A stretch of 64,000 nucleotides of DNA from Callipepla californica brunnescens (Eukaryota > Chordata > Aves > Galliformes > Odontophoridae). Where the stretch lies: positions 248,001 through 312,000 of the forward strand of contig JALIRH010000111.1 of assembly GCA_023055505.1 (NCBI GenBank). The letters run 5' to 3'. Position 1 is the first letter of the stretch, and the number at the start of each line of letters is the position of its first letter. This document shows positions 13,372-28,821 of the stretch, one piece after another. The position numbers were made by a program, and so were the translations under genes. Under the pieces are notes generated by a model that had not been told where the DNA came from, did not search any database, and saw only the letters and a program-made list of their open reading frames with translations.

Positions 13372-14124
13372 GAAAATGCAACTCACTAAAAAAGCGCTGA
13401 ACTTTATCTTTCATAGATGAAAGGTGCACAGAAACGAGCAGGGAAAGCTGATGTTTGGCTCTAAGGAATAAATGAACAGCATTTGGGAGGGCATTAACCA
13501 GCAGTACAGTTTTCGTAAGAAAAAAAGCTGCACAACACATTTGTTTCATAACTTCAAAGTGAAAACATAATGAAGTTGCTTTCAGAGAGGCCTTTACTTT
13601 AAGCCTAGCATGCCAGGAACCACTGATCTAGCTGAACAGAATTTCCATATCCTACAAATGCACCTGGCAAATTTCAGCAAAACATGTGCACTGACAATGA
13701 TACCTCAAGACCTGTACAATTTTCCTATAAATCAAAACTCAGATGACAAAAATTAGAAATAGCAGAACACAGAAATAATAATCCCAGCTCACAAAGGTGT
13801 GCAGAACAGTCAAGTTATGAAACAGCAAAAAGGACAAATTTTCATTTGCTTTCAACTGTGAGGTCACTGAACAAATTTTTAGCAGAACAGCCTTTGGGCA
13901 AACAAAAATCAAATGCTTTTTAAAACATCTGATCTTCACTCATTTGACGCATGGAAACATTTATATTTAGCTTTGGCACAGGAGGACAGCGATCTGGCAC
14001 TTCAAGTGTGTTTTTAAGGCTTTTGGGAAGCGTAGGTGATGTTGTAAGAAGCAAACGGAAAACTAGCAAGTGGTACTCACCAGAACCAGTTCTGCCCTCA
14101 TGAGGTTTGAAAATCTCTCTCTCG

Positions 14125-14129
<5 letters not shown>

Positions 14130-14155
<26 letters not shown>

Positions 14156-14157
14156 TT
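14130..14157. repeat. Poly(T) run, 28 bp
   Basis: Uninterrupted T run preceded by a short CT-rich stretch. It is a mononucleotide microsatellite. Confidence 0.9.
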
Positions 14158-16160
14158 GAAAGATATTAAAGCCAAATAAAACAGCAGCATACGTCCAAGT
14201 CAAACTCCTCAGTTGTTCTGTGGTGTTCCCCAAGCACTCTGAGCCCAAAGCTAATCAACAGCTCTCTCAAACCACATATTTATTAATTTCTGTCCCTCAC
14301 AAAGATGTTTTAATACTAAAATATCCCCTTCACACTTGAAGAAGTAAACACTGCTTTTTGTCCTATTTAACAGCAGCAATAACTTCAATAGGAAATCGCT
14401 AGTACACACACACATTGGAATTTCTGATGGAGGAACAGTTCAGGGTCAAAAGATAAAAATCAGAAGTAGGCTATTTGAGAAAATGAGCGCTATAAACACA
14501 ACAAAAAATATTAATTTGAATTAACAAGAGCTAGGAGTAATGTTTTTGCTATTGTTCTTGCACATTGAGTTTGGATTCTGTTTCTCTCCAACTGCTAAGA
14601 TTTCATCTTCTAACTTTGGCTTAAAATTTGGGTAATACATCTTTTTCAGAACATGATAGAAGGAATAAATGTAGTGAAACTGATTTAAAGAGATGCTTGT
14701 CTCTCTGTAACTAAGACTGAAGCCAACAATTATAAATCTAATTTTTTGGTGAACCAATTCAATTTACCAAAATGAAACCAAAACTTTTGAGGCATTTTTC
14801 ATGGGCTTTTTTTCCATCCATCATGGATTTTGCTATTGGTTTCGCTGGAAACAAAAACAAGTTACGTACATGTGGTAGAATATTTCTACAGTATTTCTAG
14901 AAAATAAAGAAAACAGAAAATAACAACATTAAAAACAATGATGTTAGGATCTTATGGACCATCACCCTAATATTTGTGCATTTGTTCCAATACTATTCCT
15001 CAGCTAAGACCAAAATATTTCACTTATCGCAGGAGGCCAATGTTATCATCCCCATATCACAGCAAATGCATCTTCAACCTGAAAGTATTTGCATTGATTT
15101 CAGTTTTGCAATTCAAATAAAATGTCATTATCCAGCATAAAAAAAAAGGTGACAGAATTGGCCACTGGATACTAACTGCTGCTTATCCAGTTGTCATTCA
15201 CCTGGAGGCTGCAGTTCGCACCTCAACAGCTAAATACCTCATGGACTGCTGCCACCCACCATCAATTTAGGGCATCAGTTGATTCAGCCCATACAATCAA
15301 AGCTTGCTTTGAAGCTGTACTGCCACCATTTCCCAGGGTGGGAAATACATTAACTGCTTCCAGAGCATAAAGGGAGACAGACCTAGAATGTGAAATTCAG
15401 ACACCACACAGAGATTTAGGAGAGGTAGGAGCAGTGTAGCTATCTCACTGCTGGTAACACCGGGTAGGGAATCTCTGTCCTTTTGCAGCAGCTGGAGGTG
15501 TTCCATTACACCACAGCTGGTTGCCTGTGCCCAGCATGCTGTGTGATCACAGTGTGACATGGCCTGCTTTGCAAGAAAAACGCTACTGGAGATGATGAAA
15601 ATGTACAAATAGATGACTTGCACAAATTCAGAGTTATAAATAAACCTGCATCTCATATTAATAGAAGTGTTCAAAGGGTAACTCCAAATGAAATCTTAAT
15701 TCAAAAAGTAGATTTCTGTGACAAACACTGGCTGTTTGTATCCTCTGAATGATTGTTTTTCTGCAAGAATGCCTAGCACACTTTATAGTCTGTTTAATAA
15801 TCTATGTTCTGTTGGCATAATTTGAGAAGACAATTTAGGGTGCAGAATGCTGTCTCTGAACATAAGAGAACTAAAAATATGCGGATCTTGCTGGCGTTCT
15901 TCCAACCAGAGCATCTTCACACTGATGTGTAAACAGAGGGTGTTTTCCATTGGGAAGGAGAAGGCTCTGTGTGGAGCACGTATCTGTACAGCACGCTTGC
16001 TCTGTATTCCAGCACCCAGCAGACAAGATCTCCTGTTTCCATGTTATGAGGGATACACAACTGCTTGCCTCCCCCCCACACCGCTCCCAAAATGATTTCC
16101 ATGCAGGAAAATCCTAACTATGCTCCTGCTGCAGTACACAAATGCTGCAGGCACAAGAAT

Positions 16161-16232
16161 ACAATGGATCAAGTTTCATGTATTCTTCTTCTTATGGATA
16201 AAACAAGACAATTTTCAATGAATTCTTTCTTA
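16161..16232 (+). repeat. Diverged direct repeat, copy 1
   Basis: This segment contains GGATCAAGTTTCATGTATTC and TTTTCAATGAATTCTTTCTTA. It aligns without gaps to 18749-18820, with about five differences in 72 bases. It is followed by an AAAC-rich run. Whether it is a short interspersed repeat or a local duplication cannot be decided here. Confidence 0.8.
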
Positions 16233-18748
16233 ATAAGTAAACAAACAAACAACAAAAAAACCCACTGTGGTGGTTTCATAGACTGTTAATGGGAAATAAG
16301 AAATTTTTCTTTCTTCCTCCCTCTCAATAAAATTGTAAATCAATCACTTTACAGGCCCTATATGAGAGTCAGCCACGTGAGCATTTATGATTCAAGTGGA
16401 TGAGACTAAATCTGTACCATGCTCTGTGTGTAATATGACAAGAGAATGACAAAACAGCGTGAAATCTGATCAATAATCAAACCCAAAGAAGCTGAAAGAT
16501 GAGTGAACAGAGACCAAAGAAGTAATCTAGCAAACAGTTCTGTAGATGACAGTTTAACATCTGGCCTTGGTAATGGTCTCATTTGATAATCTGAGGATTG
16601 TGGCTGTGCTGTTATTTAGTTATACTTTCTACTGATCTTTAGGCAAACACAGAAAAAATTACTGTCAGATTATTCAGTTCCCATCTACCCACGTGGGAAA
16701 GGACTGTCACCAGACTGCCATCATTGCAGAAAAATTTCTGCTTCTGGTAACATCAGAAATAGCTTCTCTGGATTCAAGGTTTGCTGCATTTCTATACGTC
16801 CTGTTAAAAAAGATTCATGATTTCATGACAGAAAGACAGAAAGCAGAAAAAATCCACTGTTTTCCTAATTTATTTTTTGCTTTAAACAATCCTTTTTTTA
16901 GGAAATTGTTTTATCTAATTAATTTTGAGATAAGTTTCATTTACAAGTTCTGTCAAACATCATAAAGACCCAATTCTGGATTCAGAAGAATGACTGACAA
17001 AATTTTGCATGTTTACAAAATGGGAAAAAGAGGAAAAAAAAGGAAAAGAAACCTTTTCTTTTTTAATCTAGAAATTCAGTAATTCCTATCACTTAAATCA
17101 CTTTCCCATACTTCTTTAATAGTTTCAATTGCAGAATTGTTCCAGCAGTAATATTCAGCTTCGTTATCAGAAGTCATGTCCTGACTTTCTGTCCAGTGAA
17201 TTTTACACCCCAGATAGCTAACAACACAACACTGTTGATCTAATGGAACACTGATCACATTTAGGTCCGAGTACAGGAGGTTAGAAGTCTCCTTACACTA
17301 CATATTTTTAATATAGAAGATATTAGAATTTGTATGGCTACGATTTCATCAACTCTTTCAAGTATTTTAAAAGTTGTGTCTTTGAGGTTTGAATAACAAA
17401 TGCACATACAGTTTTCTGATGCCAGACAAAAGCAGTTTTTACCTATTTTCACATATAGTTTTCTGCAAGCTCTTCCTTGATCAGATTATTTATTGGCCAA
17501 TAAACAATGTTTAAGAGTAAAGTCTAAACCTGTACCGCTACTCTTACAGTACCATCACTTCTAGACCGACAGTCAATAATGCAGCCAAAGCAATGGAAAA
17601 AAAAAAAAAAAATCACAGCAGCTACATTTTACAGCCCTGCCTTGGACAACTTCCACAAGCATGCAGTGAAAGAATTATGAAAATGAATAACATGGCTTTT
17701 CCAAAATTGGTGACTGTTCTTATTAAAAGTCTTGCTTTGAAGATGTACTACTGCGAAGTACAAATACAGTTTAGGTATTTATTTAAGGAGTTCTGTTTCC
17801 TTACACAGTCTCTATCACTTGAAGCACTTATGCCACATTGCCACACCAGCACCCATCTCTGAGATCATCTTTCTTTAACACCATTCTTTAATGGAACTTG
17901 GTGCTCTCCCAGCACTTCACACCTGGCATGATTTAACTCTGATGCATAATTTTTCTTTTTTTTTCCAGGGTGGTACATGTGCGTACATGTGTCAGCAAAA
18001 TACACCATTTTGACAGACTTCATCAATTAGATGGATGAGGTCAAACAACAGATAATCAGATTCAGATGAGAAGAGGTCAGTATGGCATCTGCCTTTCCTA
18101 TTTTCTGCTTACCTACGCAATTAAGCAGTTTCACACCCTTCTCAAATCCCTAAAGCACACATGGCAATTAGTGGCATATCATCATTCCAAACCTTCAGCT
18201 CCAAAGATAATTTTAAAATATGCCTTCACCTCATATCCAGTTTCTGAGGCTTGCGACTGTAGGATTTTCATTAGGACTCCTTTGTTGTTTCTCATTTCTC
18301 AGGCTGCCACTGTAATAAATATTACTGATTTGCATGGGATGGAAAGTTTTTGACATGATAGAAAAGCAGCATATTGCCCTATGTTATATGTGTTTGCAAC
18401 AGACTGCTGTGAGCAGAGTTTTAAGCATGTACATATAGAAATACATAAATACAAAAACACACTATATGTCAGTTAGACAAAAAAGGAAAAATTAAATGCT
18501 ATATGTTATCATCCTTTCTGAATAGACTCATGATTCAAATATCCTTAAAAAAAAAATCAGGAAAACAAAACAACAACAAAAAAACCCATTCACTGTGGGT
18601 CTCACGAACGTCTCGTTTTCATACCAAACACATACCAAAGGATTTCTGTTTCTATGAAAAAATTTCAAGGAATTAGTTTTTTCAGGCTTTTAATATACAA
18701 CAGAAAGACTGAACATTGTAATCAAAACTCAGAAAATGCTTTACAGAA

Positions 18749-18820
18749 ACAAGGGATCAAGTTTCATGTATTCTTATTTTTATGGATAAAACAACACAAC
18801 TTTCAATGAATTCTTTCTTA
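18749..18820 (+). repeat. Diverged direct repeat, copy 2
   Basis: Partner of 16161-16232, same orientation, 2588 bp away. It shares GGATCAAGTTTCATGTATTC and is followed by an A-rich run. The flanks outside the 72 bp do not align obviously. Confidence 0.8.
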
Positions 18821-21800
18821 AAAAAGAAAAAAAAGCCTCTTCAATAAATAAATGCACAAATAAAAAGTGAGCAGCCCCTTTTGTCTACTGTAGTAATGTG
18901 AGTTTTTTTGTTTGTTTTTTTTAAAGCTCTGGGCAATTTAGACAAAGTAAGAATACTTTTGAAACTGAAAGACAGTTTACTTTTATATATGGGTTTTGAT
19001 TGGTCAATGACGTGAAGTACAGAGCTTGATTCTTTTATGAGAGGTTACCAAATGCGTTAAGCAAAATGCTTCTGAGCCTCCATAGTATAGGAGCGCAATA
19101 CATGCTTGTGGTGCTTGAAATTCATGTCTGGATGAGCTTTACCACCCACAGTTCATAAACCTCTCTCTCATTTCTCAGCATGTTGTACTTCCATACCACC
19201 TCGTCATCCTTACATTTTTGCTGAATATTTCAAATCTACCACATATAATGTTGATTTCTATGTCTCAGAGCAAGATAAGAAGTGCCTATTTTATTTGAAT
19301 TTTGAACAGTGTCTCACCAAATGTTTGTAGGGAGGATGCAAAAAAAAAAATAAAATCACAGCTATCTTCAAGTGCAGTGTATTTACGGGAGCAAGTACAA
19401 GATTGCTCTTGGAGTTCAATCAGGTCACAGAGAATGGAGGCACAAAGTTGGAGGATTAATCACAGCTTCCACGCAACATAGTTTTTGGGGTGCTAAATTG
19501 AAGATCACATCCAGGGACAAAAAAATTGAGTACAATTATTTTATGTGAATTTCATTTGTGGGAGCAATTCGCTGGACAAACATTATCACAGCCGATCAGA
19601 GCTGCACAGGATAATATAGTTAACAGCTTATGTATAAAGTGGGAAACATTAAGAAGGAATAGCGAGGTTGAATTACCCCTGTGGCCACTACCAAATCACC
19701 ACGTTCAGTTCAGCTGCCAACATTTCAAAAATATGCACAAATCAGTTCAAGGGAGAACCACAACCATGACAACAGGAATGAAAAACACTACTGCTAATTA
19801 CTTAAATAATTTATAGAGGTCAATATATTTTGTTTGTCAAAGAGAAGACTGAATGATTGATGCATGAAAATCTATAGCCCACTACATAGGAGAAAAAAAA
19901 AAAATAGAAGAATTTTTCACAAAAGGTTTAATAAAATCTAGATGGGAAAAAAAAAAGGAAGGGAGGAAACAAAATGCATGCAGGTTCGAAATTGGGCACA
20001 GATATCTAACAGCAAGGATAATCTAATACTACTGAAATACACTGAAGCTTACAATGGGTAGAGCATTTTTAGATCAAGACGGATATATTCGTTCAATTTT
20101 ATTTTCAATATTTTCCATATGTTTCAGAGCTACAACACCACTAATTTGGAAGCAGGATTTCATTCAGAGAAGTCTAATTTCCTATTCCATAGTATGAGAC
20201 CAGGCTAAAAAAGAATGTAAATAAATCAAACAATTAAAAGAAAAACAGAGAAAGAAACTAAAAGGAATACAGCTCTCCCTTAGTCCTGATCTTTGGTGCA
20301 CCCTATTAATCTCTCCCTTTGAAGTACAACAATTTTATCTTCATGTGTCAGTTATTGAGTAGATGAAAAAAAGTCAGTTATTTTAAAGTCTAGATAAATA
20401 TCCATTCCAATAACTGTATATTTGTTGCATTAGTGTTTGAATTTCTCACTGCTTTAAAGAAATTTGTCTTAATGACACATGCTTAAAATGTATTTCCTTG
20501 TGGAACAGTAATTTTTATCTCATTACTACCTGAATGTCTTTACATCTAATTCACTGACAGTTTCATTAGAAAGACAGAAAAGAAAAATGAACAGTTACAG
20601 GTTATGTCAACGCAGTACTGAAAACATCTTGAGCAAAACTTCTCAAAACTCACAGGACTCACAGCCAAGGCTGAAAATGCCATGAAATTGAGTAACAGCT
20701 TTTGAAGCTTTTGCAAACTCTAAGATACATTGGCTGGAATTCAAATTAACTCAGGAAAAACTGAGTTGCTCAAAAGTAGTTTCCTGATGGAAAAATAATC
20801 AGTGACAAAATAAACAAAAATCCTTTCCTCTTCATACACAGTTATCTCCTGACTTTTCCATAACCGAAGGCAGAATATCCCCCATCATCACACTAGTCCA
20901 GCACACATCAACAGTTTAACATGCTTAGTTCTTTCTGCTTTTGAAATACTTATAAACAAACACTCAGCTACACTGACAGAAAACATAGTGTAAAATCACA
21001 CAAAGTAACATCTGCTGTAACAGAAACTCTACCTCCAACATTATCAGTAATTTCAGCTGAAATTACACTACACTAAATTGCTTCCACCTGCGTACGAAGC
21101 ATGATCTAATATGAGAACAGAAATGCCCTCAGGCAACTTTCACATAAAAAATACCTCTACAGTCCTAGAATATTCTCATCATGGAAAGGCCGGATGCTGT
21201 CCAGTAGACACCGATTTCCAAAAAATATTACAAAGAGAAAACAACTTCAAATATGTAATTTTTATACAGAAACGGATTATAAAACCAGAAAAGACTACTG
21301 TGGCCATCTAACTGAGTTGGTGGAATTTCTCAGATTAGTTCATGTTTGAAATGCACCACATAACAGCACCTGGTGGCAGGCAGCAACCACAGATAATTGT
21401 GTACATTATTAAGAATGCACACAACATTTGTCCTTTAAATACATCAAACTTCAAACTGTGGCCAAGGAACTTTAATAAACCTTTGCCTTTACATGGAAGA
21501 GCTCCTTCTTCACATAGAGGAGCTCTCCTCAAATGCAAAATTTGCTTGTACACTAATACACCATACTTAGTACTGAAAAAAGAACACAGGCATCTAATAT
21601 GATTTCTCACAACCTTCTTTTAATATTTTTAACAAAGCTGAGGTTGAGAAGTTTTAGAAAATAATCAGTTTAATTGATGAATTAACAAACATTTTATAGG
21701 CAGAAAAGCTAAAAGGTCACTTGGGTGCAGTAGTAAGGTAAATCCCATGGATTTCACAGCACTGCATGTAATTCTGCATTTCTGTTCCTAAGCACCTTTT

Positions 21801-24800
21801 CCAACCACATGGCAGAGGCAGCTTACAGTCAAGTAACTGCCCTTCATCAGATGTAAAATATTTTGAACAAACAAACCGTTTTGTGCACAGTGATCCTCAT
21901 CCATTTATGGACGTGTGGCTTACATTGTATTTCCTATGCCTGTGTCCCTGAATCACCAAACCAATCCTGTTTTCCTGTTTTGAGCCTTGGTTACCTGTTT
22001 AGGCACTGTCAGACACCGACTGTCTGTAAGGTGACATTTCTGGTGATACCAGGTGATAAGGTACCACTGCTGCAACTCTATCAAAGGAGATGGCTCCCAA
22101 ATGGCAGATGGAGGATGGAGAATGCACAGAAGGCATGAGCAGCAGGCATAACGTGCTTCAAAAGTATCGTGGCTAGAAGTAGGCTTGAGCTATTACTTAC
22201 TCTGACCACAGACACATTTCATGACAGCCAATTGGTCATACATTCACATTAACTGACTCCACAGACTCCCATCAGATGCATGCAAAAATAAAAACCTCCT
22301 GCGTCCTCCTGCTTTGCACAACAGATGTTTATGTCCATCCCATCCTCTCTCCCTCCAGGGATGAGATATGAGGATGTTTTACTTCAGCTTGGACCAAACA
22401 AAACTCGGGTGTCTAACAAGCAAAAGTTGCCTCATTTCAGCACTACTAAACCCATGCTGCTCTATCATTTTATTACAAATCTGTAATTTTCTTTGCAAAA
22501 GGATTGTACTGAGGGATCAAAAGTTACACCAGCAATAATATCAGCATCTACACAATGCTTTTCATCTGGAGGTCTCAAAAACATTTTAAGGAGTTTAATT
22601 TTAGAGTAGAATCAAGTCAGCCACAGCAGATACAGAGTTTGCATGTTGCCATCAGTTCTAACAAAGTCCACATTAATGATCTGAAATAACAGTTCCATTC
22701 AAGTTCTAAATGTTAAGTGGCTGCCAATTACGCACAACACTGTCATTGTGCCCTTGATGAATATTTAGTGAGACCTAACACATTTTTTTTTTGTGTCCAA
22801 AGGCAAGATTCCCAAACTGATCTCAGGACAAAAATCCAAACTGCCTAATTTCAACACAATTTTAAAGAGGTCCAGAATAATCATTCAGTTTTACCACTAA
22901 GAAACGAATCTGTTTCTTTTGGGGAAAAAAAAAACCAAAAACATTTTTTCAGAGTTGAATATAATCTGCTAATGTTGTCATCAAATAACTATTACCCAAT
23001 GCTATGAGGAAATTGGTGTATTTATTAAAAGTAAATAAACATTCTTAACAACAACAGAAAAAAAAAAAAACCCACAAAAATAGCATTCCGTATTCAGTTA
23101 CTAATTTCTTAAGCTTTATCTAGGTATCTATAAGCTGAGCACAAGATACATTTTTTCAAAAGAAATAAATGTAATTTCTAAAGTACATTTAAGTACATTG
23201 ATAAGACCACTTGATAAACACTATTTTCAAACTTCTCTAATTATATAAGGTGAATGCAAACTTTTTGAAAATAGGTCCCACATAAAATGCTATATTGCTC
23301 TTTCACCTATAAATGCTACAGCTTCAAACTTCATATTTGTAGAAGTCATTAGGGACTTTTTGGAGACCTACTGAACAGTAGCAGCAATGCAGACCAAACA
23401 TGAAACCTGTCGCGAGGTTAGACATGCATCAGAGAAGTTGGAAGGAGTAAACCCGGGAAAATTTGTTTCTCTGGATGAGAGAAGTTGAATGAATTACTGC
23501 AATAAAAATTATTTCCATTTTTTCGAGTTCACACAAGTGCATCAAGTTGGACAGCTGCTAACCATCCATGAATAGTCAAACATGAGGTTCAGTTATCCAG
23601 ACTACCCTCCTGCATTTTGCCTTCCGACAGGCCTTAACATCCTTCCCAGCAAAAAGAATAGTCTTGCAGAAACAGACAGAATTTATTGTACAGTGCTGGA
23701 AGAGGACTCTTGGGCTGTCCTGACCATCTCCCTCCAGTCAGCTGGCCAGGATTAACCATCAGCCATGAGCCACTTGACAGCTTCTCATCAACCACCACCT
23801 CACCCAATCCATAAAGGAAATGCAAAATGCAAGTAGCATTTCCTTCTGCTTCAACTCAAATAACTGAAAACTTCATGTCTCTAATGCTCATCAATGTCAG
23901 TGAAGTAATAGCATGTCTTGACTGTTCGATCTCTCCTCTGTTTCCTGTTTTGTAAGATAGTTACTGTGATAACACATGCATAGAAATGCATAAATAGCTA
24001 CACTAGATAGCAGTGAACTATACAGTTCCCTCCTAACTCAAAAAATTCAGTATTTCCTTCATGTGAAGGAACACAGGATTAACCAAGTACCACTGGTCTA
24101 CAGTGGAAGCCTAAACCTATTGCCATTTTGGCTCACAAAAAGATCAACAAGGCAGGGTCAAACACGTGGCATTGTTCCTGCCTTTTGCTGCTGCAAAATT
24201 TGCTTTTGCAAATTTTTTTTGTTGTGATTTAAGTACTATTACCTCTTTATCAAAAAATTGCAAATAGAATTGAAAATTAGGGGACAATGAAGTTGTAGAA
24301 GTCATCAGCAGCAGAAGTAGGATTATGGCTAATGTTTCAGAATATTTTTTTTCTACATACACAGAACGAAGAGGAAGAGGAAGAAGAAAAGAAAAAACTT
24401 GGAATGGTTCATTATAGTTGAAATGAAATTAGAATTAAACATCTAGGACAGACAACCAAGCAGGTAGCTGCTCTAGGTCTCTCCAAAAATCCCAGAGGGA
24501 CTGCAGGGTTTGGTCATTAGGTTATTCAAGCCTCCGGTGACAATGCTGCACATGTATTTTCTGCTCAGTATCAGAAATGCTGTCAGGAGGGCTCACGTAA
24601 AGCACTCATGTGGCTGAGCAGGCCCACAGCACTAAGTGGCACCTTAGAGAAATTTTCACTCTCATTGGTAGCATGAAGTCAACATAAGGAAACCAACTGG
24701 AAAAACAGCTTTTAATATTGGGAGTTGCCTTGTGGAATGGGCCTGTAAACACCATGAGAAGAAAAGGAGGTTCGTTTTCAAAATGTAATTTGGAAAATTC

Positions 24801-27800
24801 TATTTTTAACTGAGTAATGTAGAAAGAAAAAAAAGAAAAAGAAAACAAAACAAAAAACAGGAGTTGCAAAACAAACTGTAAAATACGTCACCTTTGTATC
24901 AAGCAAAAGACAGACAAATAAATAAATAAATAGACAAGAAAAGCGGTCCAATCTAAATTTAGCAAGTAGCAAATAACCATAAATCAGACCTCTGCTTTAG
25001 AATCACTAAGCAACTGCAAGTAAAGCTGCATCTTCAGAGAGGATGAAGGCAGTATGACTTTGCAGTATTCTAACCTTGCTCAGAGGTTCCTTCGATGCTG
25101 AGCAGCCTGCTCAAGAGGAGAATGGCTTTGAATTCTGTGATGGGATTGTAATGGAAAGATAGGCTGAGAAGTACTTCAGAGGTGAAAAATTTTAAAGTAC
25201 TGGAAAAGCACCAAAGGAAATCTCTGAATTAACATGCAGGTGCTGTCTCAAATAGTCTGTGTGAAATTCTTACTGTCCTGTATAGACCCAATGCATGGCT
25301 GCAGAAGTGCCAAATACTTCCAGCACAGAACAAAACAGCTTGCAGCATTTTATCCAAAACAAAACCTAGTAGAATGTGGCCTCAATTCATTTTCTCAAGT
25401 TTGCAGCAAACTACCAGAAGGTTTTACAATCAGGAATGTTTGAGGGACAATATGAGGCAGCAGCTTTGCAGTCAAGTCCACAAATTGTTCACAAACATGT
25501 CAAGTATTTCCAATTTGTGTAACACAAAGACAGAAATGGAAAAAGCCGTTTTCAATGGCCCTAGATAAACAACTGAAAATGTATCATTAAAAATGCCCTC
25601 CTATGTGTTTATCCAATGCTGATAGATATCTGATTTCTAAACAACCACCTGCAACCCCAGCATTGCGCCTGAACAAAATTCCACTGCCTACTTCCAGAAA
25701 GAGGTACAGAGAGAAGCTCTGTATCACACATCTATCACTTGACAGTTCAATCATCCAAAATTCTCTCATAAATAAACAAAAAAATGAAACAGTTGTTGCA
25801 TTTTTTAATAGTTCTCTCTCCAGATTCCTCTGCATTCTTGACCTCTGGTATCTTTGCCTCAGCCCTCCCACCACGAAGTTTCAGAGGTAAAAGGGCATGA
25901 GCATCTCACTCCATATCTGTCCTTTGCTTTCATCTGAATATCCTCATCTGTGGCTGTATTCTTTCCTTTTTCCTTCTTTTTTTCCCACTGCCCATCTCCT
26001 CTAATCTGAAGGGATATATGCATATGACAGCTTAACCAATAGCTGTATGTTGTGCTGCAGGAGCCGTTAATTTTGCAGTGGTTATATTAATGAATATCAC
26101 ATACCTCAACCATAACAATGGCTTTTTAATAACAGTCAGCAGAAGATTAATTTGTGCAACTAACTGTTTCAGAAATAAACATGAATGGTAACTCCAGGCA
26201 TCTCAGAAACCATGAACTGACTTGCGTGGACACTGACACCTACTACCCCAAACTCATCATGTACATTTTTTCATAAGCACAGTTCCAAAGTGTTGTACTT
26301 TATTGGGGCGAGAGGAAATGGAGACATTTGGAACATGGACTACAGACAGATATGCATGCACATCCATTAATTTTCACTAGATTCATTACGTCCCTTTTTT
26401 TTAAGCACTTTTTTTTTTTTTTTTAAATAATTATGTCACATTTCAGATTAGTGTTTCCCTGACATACCATGTGCTCTACACTAGAGATGCTGTTGTTGAC
26501 TGACTGCAGCTAAATATAGTCTTTCTGCCACAGCACAGGAATGTAAAATAAGAGCATGTATCAGAGCCACATCCGCAGGACAACACTCAGGTAAAGATTT
26601 CTTCAGTGTCAGGGAAATTGTAACTGGATTTGAGGCTTTGTCACAGCCCATAAAGCCATCTGTACAATTATTATTGTTTGCCTTAGAAGTGTTGCTGTGC
26701 ACTCTAACAAGCTATTAACAGGTTGTGTTTGTCACTATGTTCTGTAAAAGAATATTTTTCCCCTTCACGTTGCACAATAAAATACTGTCCTGTCTGAAAC
26801 ACTGTTCCTGGCACTAGGACATTACGCTGATCTCGGCCACCACCCAGAGAACATCTCAGCATGAGATAAGATACCAAAATCACTTTTATGAAGAGTACAG
26901 GCATGCTTTCCCAGACCATAATTTTGCATGGAGACTTAAATAAAAATCTTATTTCATTACATGTGATTATACCCCATCATTTAGAAAAATGAAGAGCTTT
27001 TATATTAATTAACAAAGTAATTACATGTTGTGGTGATTTGCTTAAACAAGACATCTCAGCCTACAGTGGTTACCTTTAGGAACCTGATCTTCCTGTGGCA
27101 GTCACGTGCCACTACCACAATATTTGCCATAAACCGTATTAATCCACAGGCCAAACAATCAGAGACTAAAGATGTCATGGAGAACACAGGGACATTTATT
27201 TTACATGCTAGCGTTGGCTGTCAACTTCCATCATCATATCCATCAGATTTAGTGATAAATTACAAAGAAATGGCAGAGCAAAAAGCTCATTATAGCTGCA
27301 GCATGTATACCAGGGCTGCAAGATACAAGTATAGAATCAATTTGAGGAAAGTTTTCAGTGGTCATAAATATTTTCATAAGAGAGCTTTCCAAAACAAATA
27401 AATTTGAATCCAGCCTCATCAGGAATGGTAAATGCTCGAGGAAGGGCAACTTATGATCAAAGCCTGTACCTGCAGGATCAGAATTGTGTTAAGCTTTTAA
27501 TACAACCTCAGCACAGGAAAATTGAGTGACGAAATGCTGACATTGCAGATCATGTTTTTGAGATGCCACTTCAGACACAGCTGGCTCTTTTCCACTAATA
27601 TAACACATGGCAATGGGGAGGGGAATGAAAACAAAGAAGCAGCAAGTAGAAATAAGAAGTCCAACCACTGAAAGTGTTCTATTCCTTGGAATGGGAAAAT
27701 ATTCTTTTTTTCCATCCTTCTACAGTGTGGTAATGTTGCCTTCAGCTTCATGAAGGACAAAAGTCCAAACAGAAGGATTATCAAGCAACTGTATCTTAAG

Positions 27801-28799
27801 ATTAAGACTGCAATACTTACAATTGCCAGACGATTCAGCAGATACGAAGGGAAGGATGCATTATAAATTGTAAGTTTCCTTTGAAATTTAATTCAGCCAG
27901 ATACAATGATTAATTGCTGATCCTCTCAATGGGGACATTGCATTAGAAAGAGTCAGTGAAAGAAACATCAAGAAAAATATTCCAAGTTTATATTTTGCTA
28001 TGCATATCTAGCAAACATTCAGTTATTTCTCCTAACCTCAATATACAAACTAAAGCAAATCGCTAATAAAGACTATAATGTCTAATACCATGTTAGCATG
28101 TTTTCTCAAAAGTCTTATGAAACTACTTTATAGTTTTATAATCTACTATGACTACGTTTTCTTATTTTCCTCTCCTTCTCCCTGTTTCTTGTATTGACCT
28201 GAAGGCTTCACCAAGGTAGAACTGGCAGTTAAACAGATCCCTTTTCAAAGAGAAAAATCACTGATTTCTGAATGGCTTCTGACTGCAGGCAACAGCAAGT
28301 CAACAGCAAATACCGAACATAACCCTGCCTAGCACACTAGCCATGGCATAGCTGCTATTCTGTTTGTTTCTATAAAGGTTCACTCGAAGCAGGATAGGGA
28401 GAGACAAAGACAGAGAGCAGAGACTTGTTCTGCCACAAGGTCTGCGCTTACCTATGGTCCATGTATCAAAGCAAAAGGGTTGTCACTTATATTTCTGTTG
28501 CCTCTCTCTTCCTCTGTCACCATCTTTACATATTTGCATGGTAATAGTCACTTTGTTACCATTACCAAAACAAACTTGAAAGGCAACAGTTCAAAGATTT
28601 TTAGCACTTTACAGTAACCTGTCATATACTGCACTTCAGAAGTCAACTAATTCTAGTTGGTTGCACATCAATAATTCTTTCAAGAACTAAAGCATTTATT
28701 TATTTTCAGGTTGAGAGTAGCTTCCATTAATTTGGCATCATTTTTTGAGGATGATTTTCTTCATTACTTCATCCACTACACAACAAACAAACAAACACT

Positions 28800-28821
28800 A
28801 AAAAAAAAAAAAAAAAAAAAA
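28800..28821. repeat. Poly(A) run
   Basis: About 21 A bases following CAAA units; mononucleotide microsatellite. Confidence 0.8.

Noticed and set aside
15297..15674. Minus-strand frame of about 125 codons
   Set aside because: No ORP6 similarity or splice boundaries. The start is a leucine-type codon; chance frame or old repeat.
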